Positions 14,901-25,605 of a stretch of 64,000 bases of DNA are shown here, piece after piece (within the stretch, counting starts at the first letter, position 1; each line of letters starts with the position of its first letter). The DNA lies in NCBI RefSeq assembly GCF_024713975.1, contig NC_091099.1, forward strand, positions 17,465,501 through 17,529,500. The letters are read 5' to 3'. The position numbers and the translations under genes are program-made. This DNA is from Paralichthys olivaceus (Eukaryota > Chordata > Actinopteri > Pleuronectiformes > Paralichthyidae). The notes beneath the pieces were generated by a model, which searched no databases, had not been told where the DNA came from, and saw only the letters and a program-made list of their open reading frames with translations.

Positions 14901-15302
14901 TTAAAGTGGACACAAACAACAACAGCGTGACACAGAGTAAACTACAAGCCACCGAGCGAAGTTACAGCAAGTTGCGTTTTCGCTTTCCCAGCTTGGGGAA
15001 AAAACTTCCACCAGACTGGGACTATTTGTCCTGAGAGACACGACACACACTCCGTGTCCTTTTCTCGTCGACTCAAACGACATTAATAGTATATCTCATA
15101 ATAAACATACAAATATATATGTATATGTAATAATATAGGTCAGGTATAGTGGAGGTGTACACGCTCAAGTCACATTAATAGTCAAAGTTTCACGAGGAGA
15201 AAGTGTTTCGTCACCTTTACGCGCAGCAGCGATAAGTCCACTTTCCATCGCTGGACTTTTTAGGAAATCTGTCTTTCTCCCTTTGCCCTTCGTTGAAAAC
15301 TC

Positions 15303-15995
15303 TTGTCTCTGCTTTTACACATCACCACGGAAATGTTAGACGGTCCCAAGTGTGCTGATGCGTCAACTAAACCTCTCGCAGTCACTCGAGCTTTCGTCGC
15401 AGCTTCGACAGACATTAATGCGAAAAAACCAGGAAGTTGCAGAATAGAGCACAGTCAAACCACGCAGGAGCGAATAGATCTGCTTAGGTTATTGTTCCAT
15501 ATCGTTTCCCAGGTAAGAAATACGGTTAATGGTGGAATCTCCTCGGCTTCCTACGTGTATCGTAGTCCAGTCGGTGGATGCTGTTAAAGTCGCTCTTGAA
15601 AAAGAAACAGAAACCTACGGAGGGGAGAACCTCCATTTTGAAAGTCTACGCGGAGCTGCGGCGGTGGTGAGGCTGGTGTGGCTCTGCTGTTCCCTTTCCC
15701 CTGTCTGCTCCCCTCATCGAGGACTGATCATCACACACGAGCTTATCAGACATATGTTCTTACACTGACGACTCAACGCGTGCCACGATTTGGACGATTA
15801 AACACGAGATTCTGCCATGAAGAGAAAGTTGAGTTGATATCAACAGTGGCAGAAGCAACACGGGGTCTATTTATTCCTGTTAGTCTGGTTCTGTGACAGG
15901 ATATTAATTACTGCCAATGCTGCCACTGTCATTATTCTTTACTGTCATTTTTTGTATTTTTCACTGACCTGATCAGAGGTTATTGACAAAATAAA
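15303..15995 (+). other. Possible small divergent transcription unit upstream of tasor2
   Basis: A 60-70 codon open frame starts within 15303-15336 (internal ATG at 15333). It reaches a strong donor (CAG|GTAAGAA) at 15512/15513. A second, out-of-frame open stretch of about 79 codons covers 15529-15768 (for example LHFESLRGAAAVVRLVW). A canonical AATAAA at 15990-15995 is followed by a T/G-rich stretch. The pattern looks like a short gene or bidirectional-promoter transcript opposite tasor2. I do not recognise the protein, cannot place the downstream acceptor, and it may be noncoding. Confidence 0.35.
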
Positions 15996-15999
15996 GCTC

Positions 16000-17400
16000 C
16001 ATCAAGTATTTACCTTTTGTTGAGTCCATGGTGACAAAGTGGCAACAAATCCCCAACTATCCAAATCAAGTCAACGTCAAGTTGCTTTCGTGATCCTACA
16101 CAGTAGCCCAATATATACACTTGTTATAAGAATCAGATAAGACCTAGCTGGGTTCCATCATTAACCCATCTAGGCCAATTCCCCCAGGCCCCAAATGGGA
16201 GAAACCAGGGTTACCCACGTGGGCCCCTTTATAATGAACACATCTGGGCTGAAGCTTATGGGGCCACCATGGAAACTGGGGACAAAATAGACTGTGCCCC
16301 AGTTGGGTAGCTCAAAAGGGCTTCATATATCAGCCTAGATCCACAACATTTGGGCCTCATCTGTGGGTGGATGCTTGCATAATTGAGACTCTGGGCTCTC
16401 ACCACCAAAGTATGCAATCCATTGCTGTACCCAAAATCTCTTCCCTGTTCACTCATTTACTACTCCCTGGAAAATAGAGCACAGGAGAGATCGCTTTTTG
16501 AGCACAGTTGTATAATCTTAGTCAAATGTTTACTTCAACAGTGACAACACACCCGTAACCTACCCAGGCATTTTCACCCAAACCACAACATTTTTAAAAA
16601 GTTCATCAAAAAGTTCTGAAATCTTTTGTGGTGTAGAGCAATTTTTAATATGGGATATAATTGTGGAAAACCATCTACAGCAATAATATTGTTCAGGCCT
16701 TACACATGAAAATGGGATTGTGTCTGTTTCTGAATTGTCCATCAGCAGCAATCGCACATTACACCAAAAACAAGGAGACTTGGGCAAGAGTAAGATAATG
16801 CAAAGTCAGTCTATTTATTGTGAGCCTTGGCTAACTTCCCGAAGCAAAATCTAATACTAGCTTACTCCTCACCGTGAAGTCAAATGTTGCTGCTAGAACA
16901 CAAACTGCAGACAGTCACAATCATTGGTGAAGGAACTTTATGATATATAATAAATGAATCATAAAGAATAAATAAACAGCTCCCTTCATGCAGTCCTGGT
17001 CACAACATATGATGGCATAGTAAGCGTCACACTAGCATGCTAGCTTAGCCATGTAAGCTTTAAAAATGCAAAACCTTTTTACTTGTTAACACATTTAGGA
17101 GGTCGATGCATTTTAAAATATAATTTAAAACACTGCATTGTATACGTTGTTTCTTTTATGAGCTTTATTGTTACAGGTTAACAAGCAAGTACGACTATAA
17201 TATAATTTATGTTAGCATGAACAAGCTGGATTCAGAAACAGTCAATAAATAATCAAATTATAAAGTTAATTTATAATTAGGTCGATTTAATTTTTATTTG
17301 TGACTGGGAGGTATTTCGTTGTGTTTTATTTTCTTTAAATCAATTATTTAACTTGACTGTAGGACACTTCCTGCTTGTCAGTCGCCTACATTACCCAGAG
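16000..17400. other. Spacer between tasor2 and asb13
   Basis: No exon is recognised. The part at about 16150-16460 has repeated GGGCCCC and TACCCACGTGGGCCCC-like motifs. It resembles a decayed dispersed repeat of fish genomes, with no coding sequence. The remainder is AT-rich and unremarkable up to the GC-richer asb13 promoter at about 17360-17560. Confidence 0.45.
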
Positions 17401-17567
17401 TTCCACAGCACTGTTTGTCTCTTTCAGGACTACACCTCAGCCCCCCTTCAGCCCCGCGTGCTGCTGCAGCGATGATGTTGTCTCTGTCATTATTGATCTG
17501 CTCAGACATGACTTTCACGTTTGGCGGAATCTACGCGCTTCGCGGAGGAGAGGAGCAGTAACATGAA

Positions 17568-20500
17568 ATGGAGGCCACCCGGGCCAGACCGTCCTTGTAC
17601 GGAGAAATCGGTAAGTAGCTTACAGCTGGTGACCAACACTAGCCCGGGACAACCGTGTTGGCTAACAGTTGGTAGCTGGGATATCACACATGGACGAGAG
17701 CGGGTTCACGCAGCTTTCATTCCATGTTAGCAGCTGCGAGTCTCGGTCACATATCGAGCTCAACGTAGGAAGACAAGCGTTGGTAAATAAATGGAGAGCA
17801 TGGCACGAAGCTGGAAGCTCGTGAGGGAAGCCAGTGGGCTCTGAAGTACCTGTCACACAATGTTACACAGAGTTTCTAGTTTTAACAGCAGAGGCGACAT
17901 ATCTCATTTATCCAGAGATTGACATCACAGGTTAATGAACCCAATGACGTGAAATACAACCCAATAACAGACGATCCTCATAGTACAACCCATTAACAGA
18001 CGACCCTTATAGTACAACACAATAACAGATGATCCTTATATTATAATACAACACAATAACCAAAGATCCTAATATTATAATACAACACAATAATAGACTA
18101 TCCTTATAATACAACACAATAACCAATGATCCTTATAATACATCGCAATAAAAAACAATCCTTACAAAGTAAGACAACCCAATAACATACTCCTTACTAT
18201 GTAATACAATTCAATATCATACTTCTTACCATGTAATACAATAACATATTTCATACAATGTAATACAATACAATAACATACTTCATACAATGTAATAAAT
18301 GCAAGTACTAATAAATTCAACAGCAGTACAACAGGATCAAGACCTATCCAAGTGATTTTTGTCTCTTGTTTTATAAAGAATTGGTTGAAAAACTTCTTGG
18401 GCTCTCATTTCTCACTTTGTGTTTGGGCCCAAATGAACAACAAACTAATTATTCAACAATGTTTTTTTAAAGAGAAGTGACTAAATAAACATTGACTTGG
18501 GGAGAAGATTAGTTAAGAAAAGAAAAGTTATTTAACATAAGTAGACGGGGTCAGTTTTGTCTGGTGTTGCATGTTTGCAGCTCATGGTCTTGGATTCTGG
18601 ACGGACCGGTCTGCTGTGCATGAGGCCGCTGCGCAGGGCAGGGTGCTGCAGCTGCAGCAGCTGATCGAGGGCGGTGCAGCAGTTAACATCGTGGCTGTGG
18701 ACTCTATCACGCCGCTGCATGAGGCGTGCATACAGGGCCAGACCCAATGTGTCCGACTGCTGCTGGGCGCTGGTGCACAGGTGAACAGATCCACCAGAAT
18801 TGAGTCAAGTTAATGTCTTAGCTCATCAGTGCACGATAGACTGATTGTATGTGTGACGTTGTTGTGCCTCTGTGTCCGACAGGTGGATGCCCGCAACATC
18901 GATGGTAGCACTCCACTGTGTGATGCCTGTGCAGCTGGAAGCCTTGCATGTGTCAAGCTGTTGTTGGAGTATGGAGCCACAGTTAACCCTCCGCTGTTTA
19001 CCTTCTCACCTCTTCACGAGGCGTGCATGGGAGGTGCGTCATGTTTTGTACAACATCAGACAGGAATGTACTTTGAAGCACGAATCTGTGCATATATTTC
19101 ACCAAAATCTATTCAAGCCAAACAACAGCTCCTCTGCTCTTTGAAGGACAAAACATTTCCTCCTTTCAAGCCCACAGGAAATAAGTATCTCCTGACCTTT
19201 CTGTGCTCAGAGAGTCGTTTCATTTTGTTCTAAATAAAATACATTTTGCCTTTTTCTCTCGAAAGGTAATTCAGATTGTGTTCAGCTCATGATTGATCGA
19301 GGAGCTTTCATGGAGGCTCACGACTGCCACTACGGGACACCGCTTCATGTAGCCTGTGCCAGGCAACACTACAACTGCGCCAAAGTTCTCCTCAGTGCAG
19401 GTAACATGTGAAATGACAACATCATGATATTACAGTATTCAGATAATTACTACAACAAAATCAACTGTCTTGTCTCCATGGGACAGAAAAATGTCACATC
19501 AGTTCATTTCCCAGCTTTTCATCAAGCCCTGAAAATACATTTGACTAATTGTATTTTTTCAGTCGATCATTCTGCCTGTTATTTGTCACAGTTTTACTCA
19601 GCTTGTTAACATGGCTCACAATGTCGATATTCCATATGAGGGAGATTTAATTTGCCTATTCAAAGTAACAGCAGGTTTGTTTTCATATGTACCATAAATG
19701 ATATCAAGTTATTATGACATTTATAATGTACTCACTCACTCAAGCCATTTGTGTTTTTTCTTTCCTTTAGGGGCAAATGTTAATGCTGCCAAGCTACATG
19801 AGACTGCCCTTCATCATGCAGCCAAAACAAAGAACGTTGACTTAGTTGAGCTACTTGTGGAATTTGGGGGCAACGTGTATGCCAGGGATAACCTGAACAA
19901 AAAACCCATCCACTACACCAGTCTGGGATCTCCCTGTTACCTCTGCCTTGAGTTCTATGAGAGTAAGTTTGCTTACACACATATCTTATTGTTTCTATGT
20001 ACGGTATCCTGAGTGGCCCTGTTCAGACCTGGTACTAACATCCGTCTAACATCTGGTACTAACATCTGGCATTCCAATAGTCTCCACATGTGACTTCAGA
20101 TACCACATGTGATCAGATCTCACCTCCCTGCTTCTATATACAAATACACATGTACTATACTTCTGTTTACAAAGAGCATTGATGTTGTTTTTCGCCAGTT
20201 GGACTGTACAAATGGCTCCGTCAGTGTGTCTGTGAGTTAATGTGTGTCAGTGTGAAAGCTGAAAGTGTCTGCTGAGGAGTTGCTTCAATAGGTTTCTGTT
20301 ATGTAGCCCATGTACTCAACAAAATGCCAGGATGTTCAGGTATGAAGCTGTTCTGGTCTTACAATAACAATAAATACCTTGTTAAAACAAATGAATGGAT
20401 TCAGTTAGAAAAATAGGCCAGACTCCAACTCTCTATAAGAGCAGCGCTGCTCACATGCCTGGGACACACCTTAGACAAGTGGCTCATACAGACAGTATTG

Positions 20501-21026
20501 CCGCTCTAACCTGATAACATGGGCGCCAAAATAAAAAGAAAGACCTTCCGTGCATACAAGCGCCGTTCATACACCCAGTGTGGCCCGGGGCAGGAGAGAA
20601 ATAGTAGAATTTCAATATGTGGAGGTTCATTATAATATAGTGGTGGTGGTCACAAATATTCCAGTGTGTGGAAACCTTAGACAAAACATGATTTTGAAAT
20701 TGAAGTGGACGTCACTGCAGAGGATGTCGGCTGAGTATGACTCATTGGTCTCAAATGTGCCCTTGATGCGTCTTGGGTACAAGATGATACTACCAGAAAT
20801 GCACAGGGCCTGAGAGCAGCAGTCAAATAAAAAATTCTCTCTTGTTTTCTCTGCCCTAGATACTCCCCTGAGTCTACAGCAGATCAGCAGAGTGACAGTG
20901 AGGAGGACTCTCGGCACAAGAGCACGTGAGGTGGTTTCTCAGCTGGGCCTCCCCAATCGCATCATAAGTTTTCTTTCTTACACAGCACCTCCAATTGTTG
21001 AACTTTTATCACTTGGAGAAACTTGA
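17568..21026 (+). CDS. asb13: ASB13, ankyrin-repeat and SOCS-box protein
   Basis: Six exons: 17568-17610, 18581-18780, 18883-19033, 19266-19400, 19771-19962 and 20860-21026 (stop TGA). The CDS is 888 bp, 295 residues; human ASB13 is 278. Residues 15 to about 235 form ankyrin repeats with clear TPLH helices (DSITPLHEACIQGQ, DGSTPLCDACAAGS, YGTPLHVACARQHY, ETALHHAAKTKNVDLVELL). The last exon carries the SOCS box (SLQQISRVTVRRTLG followed by LGLPNRIISFLSY). ASB proteins are substrate receptors of Elongin B/C-Cullin-5 ubiquitin ligases. The chosen ATG has A at -3 and G at +4. An out-of-frame ATG starts five bases upstream and overlaps it. The usual BC-box cysteine is a serine (about residue 250), and the C-terminus extends past the family's usual end. 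Confidence 0.95.
17944..18310 (+). repeat. Degenerate AT-rich minisatellite in asb13 intron 1
   Basis: About ten imperfect units of roughly 33-42 bp follow one another. The core is ATAATACAACACAATAACA followed by a GATCCTTATA-like block. Units to the right drift towards CATACTTCATACAATGTAA. There is no open frame of note. It is most simply replication-slippage DNA inside the intron. Confidence 0.75.
20014..20330 (+). repeat. Probable dispersed repeat in asb13 intron 5
   Basis: The segment opens with CCTGTTCAGACCTGGTACTAACATC, with an internal repeat of CATCTGGTACTAACATCTGG. This resembles the start of a widespread teleost interspersed repeat that I know by appearance but cannot name. The right boundary is uncertain. 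Confidence 0.4.
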
Positions 21027-22245
21027 GCTGCAGCTCTGAGGAGGTTAAATCCAGACCTGTTAGGTCTGCTCTGGATCTCTCTCCAAAGAAAGTCATATGA
21101 CAGGAGATTTCATTAGATGACATACTCAGACTGTTGACCCATAACTAATGTTACATCAGCAGATTTGTAACCATGATACATCATCAGCTCATCAAGATGC
21201 AGTATTATGACAAATCTGTACGCAAACCACTGCCACAGACTCGGAGCTTCATATGCGGTTTATTTTGTCTCAAAATTCACGCAAGAAAAATTGAACGCCC
21301 CCCATGGCGGTAGAATCATCAATAGTTTGAGAAAAAAGAGGTACAATGAGCCAGCCACTTCTATAACGCCCTTAACGCAAGTAAATAGTGCATAGACAAG
21401 ATGTAGAATTTTTGTGTCAACAGCAGTGGTATATATGAACCATGAATTTTACAGGTGCTACAGAAAAATGAAAGGGGGAAGATCAGCGATAGGGTGGGGG
21501 ACTCAAGTCTTCAAAGGGACTAATCCAGGGAGGGGAGCATCAGCCACCGTTCCCACCTCCAGAGCAAATTTTGAGACTAAATTAACACCTTAGCTACACG
21601 AACATAGCACTGGAGTCGAGTTTTCTGCCCACCAAGGTAATTTGAAGTCTCGGAAGTTTTCATCTTTCACCTCTGGTTTCGTCTAACAACTCCTCACCAC
21701 TCATTTACATCAAGCATCATGCTTGACAGGTAGTTTTAAACTGGCTCCTAAAGGTGGTTACAAGAGGAAAGACAAGTTTAACGGCTGAAAGATCATAACA
21801 GCTGTCAGGTAAATGCCATGCATGCCAACACAGACTCTCCGGTCAGCTCTTCATACTTGTTATGCCAGAACAATCTACACCTCTGAATGTACAGTGCGGT
21901 AACCTTAGATCAGTCCCATCATAGATCAGCTCACCTACAGACTAAGCTGTTGAAAAATCAGCCACATTGAAGGAGCACATGTTCATCAGTCAGAGTCAGT
22001 TTTAATGTCAGTATTTAATATTACCCAATAGAGCTTTAAGTAAGTCAACATGTACTTGTCTTGCTCATCATGACAAAGTAAACTTGAATGTAGGTGTGAG
22101 TTCCTCAACTCGAAGTGGTCTGTCTCACTTGGATTGTATTTTCTTGTATATATTCAAATGAGTATTTATTTTTCACAGAAATTTGTAAATAATCTGGTTT
22201 TACCTTTATCAAATTAGTGTAAATAAAAAGACCCAAACTATTTTT
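21027..22245 (+). other. asb13: Probable asb13 3' untranslated region
   Basis: Noncoding sequence follows the asb13 stop. An AATAAA at 22222-22227 is the first well-placed polyadenylation signal that I noticed, giving a 3' UTR of about 1.2 kb. No other gene is seen. Confidence 0.45.
22222..22227 (+). terminator. asb13: Putative asb13 polyadenylation signal
   Basis: AATAAA in an AT-rich setting, followed within 30 bases by T-rich sequence (TTTTTATTTTGTGTATTTT). Confidence 0.4.
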
Positions 22246-22329
22246 ATTTTGTGTATTTTAATGTACTCCAACTTTTACATGTAGAATTAAAAATTGGATC
22301 ATCTTCTGCTGATTCATTTTTAGATTTGA

Positions 22330-22470
22330 TTGAAATAATGACCTTCACAAAGAAGGGTATGTTTTCTATGATTTTTGTTTGTTTCTTTGTTTGTCTTTTT
22401 TTATTCAAACTTGGAGCAGATCTGGATAAACAGGAAGATCAAGGATTTTCTTCTCACTTTATTTAACACG
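22330..22470 (+). repeat. Dispersed fish repeat, family A copy
   Basis: It shares the layout of the copy at 9991: an AAAGAAGGGTATGTTTTC-like start, a TTTGTTTGTC run, then GGAGCAGATCTGGATAAA and a GATCAAGGATTTTCTT-like end. Confidence 0.5.
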
Positions 22471-22499
22471 GTTAGATCGGATGTTAGACTTGCAAGTGT

Positions 22500-25400
22500 G
22501 GGCTTTGCGGTCTCTAGGCAACCTTCTATAGGTGGAAACTGCCGTGGGACATTAGGAAATATAAAATCTCTATCTCATTCATTTAAAATGGTATAAAGAT
22601 GCTAATTTGGGAGCCATGGAAAGAAAAGGTGACCAAAATTACTGTAAAATTTTATTGGGACAATAGCTCAAAAGCAATCATTACATTATAAGTGTAACTA
22701 AGGGTTGTCAGTAATCTGAGCCCAGTTATTGGTCTAATCTGCTTAGATCATCACAGTACATCACAGAACATCAAGTACTGTGATGTTAACAGCAAGTGAC
22801 AGTTTTCAGTTCAGGACTGATTAAAAATAGAGTCAAAACCTTTTGGTCGGATCAAAACTGATGAAAAGTCTACACAACAGCCTTTTTCCAGGCCTCACAG
22901 ACAGAAGTTCTCACAACATAGTCAGTTGCACAGACAGCAAGCAGCCGAAGATGAAAAAAGTGTCATCACTATCATCCCTGTCAAGGCTATCCCAGAATCG
23001 CCCCCCGGCACAGAGACGAGGGTGGCCTGGTACAGAGGACATAATATATGTACACTGAGGTTTAGACAGAGTAAACTGCAGCCATTTCCTGAAGGGAAAG
23101 TAGATACATTCATTCAGTCTGACTCATTTGAAAACATGTCCAAGCCTGAGCCACAGCTATAAAGTCTGACAAGTTGTTAATGGCATATAGAGAAACAGTG
23201 TGATATAAAACAGTATGTGACGTCAGACAAGGAGTGTTTCACATTGAAAAGTTCTAAAGAGGCCTTATCAGACTGCGCAGTTACAATGATTGCGTACCTT
23301 TTATTTTAAAGTGTTTATTATCATATTACGTTTCTTTTCTACATCAGATGTTAGAGATTGGGTTGGCTTTTTACATTTTTAACATGTCACAGAGGAACAC
23401 ATCAGCATAAGATTGCATTTATTGGCCATTTGTGTGTATATAAAGTTTAACAAACATATATAATAGGAAACAGTGACTTTGTTTTAACAATTCTTACAAT
23501 TAATGTAACTCAGACCAATACGTTTGTATTTTTTTTACAGTCCTAAAAGTGTCCCTGTCCTTGTTTCACTTTACAGGGTCAGGAGACATCAGTGTATATT
23601 CTATGGAGTTAGATTGAGGTAACATATGTCCTATAAACAAATAAGATTTTGGTTTTTTTAATGGGAATTTTTTTTGAAAAGCTTTGTTAGGCAAAAGCTG
23701 ACCCAAGTTTCTCTCCTAGACAATGATTGTGTAATTCTGACGTCTGATGTCAGATTGTGCAATGAAGGCCCTGTTCTTTACAACACTATGACGTAAATTT
23801 GATTATTTAAAATGGTATTTTCAAACTTTGACCCTTAATTTCTGACACTGAAATCTGCAGCAGCGTGTCAATAATCAGTGCAGAGATGAACATCTGACAG
23901 CCAAAGTCTGTCCAAGCTGTAAACTTACGTCTCAGCCCATGAGGATTGCATAATGTAAAGGGGCCTTAATGTCCTCTTCAAGGACATGTGGCCACATGGA
24001 CAGGAGGAGCCAGAGGTCAAATCCTGTGATAAATTTACAACCTGCTCTACCTGCTGAGTCACATGCACTGAAACATACAGAGTCAATATGTTTACATCAA
24101 TACTGTTGCTGCCAGGAATACAGGAAGATACACAAAGACGACAACATTCAATCTGTCACATCCGGACATGAAACTGAGTTAATAAAATGATGTGAATTGT
24201 GAAAGTCGGCTGTCAGGAAACCAGCTACTCTCTACTCTACTAAGAGGAAGCATAAGGGGCTATGGTAAGGGGGCAGTGAAGACAAATACCTGCTGTACTT
24301 GCACCTTTTAGTTTTACTTACCAAACAGAAAAACTGCAATAGGCTTCTAAAAACTACACATTCAACAGTTTCTTATTATAGCCAAAAACTCAACGTGAGG
24401 AAAGTGGTTTCAACAATGCTCACCATCACTTAAGCTCCTAGTGTTGGTGAGATACCCTGAGCTATAAATACTGCAGCTGTTCACCAGCTGACACTTTGCA
24501 AGAGGCCCCTTTGTTTTCTCTATGGATTTTAAACACATTGATTCTGTATCTTTTACACCAGCGAGTGTCAGTGGATATTCTTCGGTTTTACAGCATCGAC
24601 CCCTGACAAACAAATGAAGGCTTTGCAAGAGATATTTGACAAAACTTTTATTAACCAAAGAACTTTGCACTGCCTGTATGTAAAAAATATGTAAAGCCAA
24701 AACAATGAACTGGGGGGCAGATCAAAGTCATTTATCAACAAGTCATCAGCATTAGATAAAAGCAGTGGAACAGTAAAAGTGGGAGTCTAAAACTGCACAA
24801 AGCTACATTATAGATGGATTTCTTTTCACCATTAAGAACAAAGGACTCAACTTGATGGTTCACTCAACTTCTGTTTGCTTTACAAATGTTCAGAAAACAC
24901 TGTCAAACCGCTCTGTCAACAGTGAAGGAAGTGCCTCAGGGGTCAGAGTACAACCCAGAGGATGTGTTGTAACAACAAAACTCAAACACTCACACTCAGG
25001 ATTCATTTTACATACAAACACATTTTATTTTTTTCCACTGAATACATCTATGTTCATTTGATTTTCTCTCTGAAATGTTTTTAACCTTTTTTGTGGCCAA
25101 TGTTATGCTCATCATCTTAGCTTGAATATTTTTACCGTTGTCTCATTTAGTGGCTTTTTGCTCAAAACAACTGAGGCCATGACAATTTGTCTCTGCTTCC
25201 TGGTTCTTTAACCTGATAATACTCACAACAAACAACTGCACATATGATGTCTACTTACACACAAAAACTGAGATAATGGAAACGTGTCAACACTGGAATG
25301 AAAAATGAAATAAGAGCTACAAGTGGTGTAAAGTAGTTGGAAGTTATGTAGATAGAGAAAATTCCACACATTTCATTGATGCAAACACGTTTCAGTCACA

Positions 25401-25605
25401 CTGGCATGTATCACTTTTTTTGTAAACTAATTACAAGATTGAAAGACAAAAGTTTTATTTACATTTGGACGGAAATTGGATAGGCTTTTTCAGTGCAGAG
25501 ACGAAGCTAAAGCACTAGTGGTTGCATGATAATTCAATGACATGTGACAAAGACGTCACGTGCCTGTCTGAGAGGAACCCATATGTGAACCACCAGGTTA
25601 AATGT
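22500..25605. other. Convergent spacer between asb13 and net1, no gene seen
   Basis: Short open frames on both strands lack domains and splice support. The right end (about 25000-25605) is probably net1 3' UTR, since minus-strand AATAAA signals lie at 25454-25459 and about 25024-25029. Confidence 0.45.
25454..25459 (-). terminator. net1: Putative net1 polyadenylation signal
   Basis: Minus-strand AATAAA about 150 bases past the net1 stop. A second candidate lies near 25024. Either could be used. Confidence 0.35.

Noticed and set aside
14901-15083. 60-codon minus-strand ATG frame just upstream of tasor2
   Set aside because: Its sequence does not resemble TASOR proteins and no donor joins it in phase to the first recognised exon; more likely 5' UTR.
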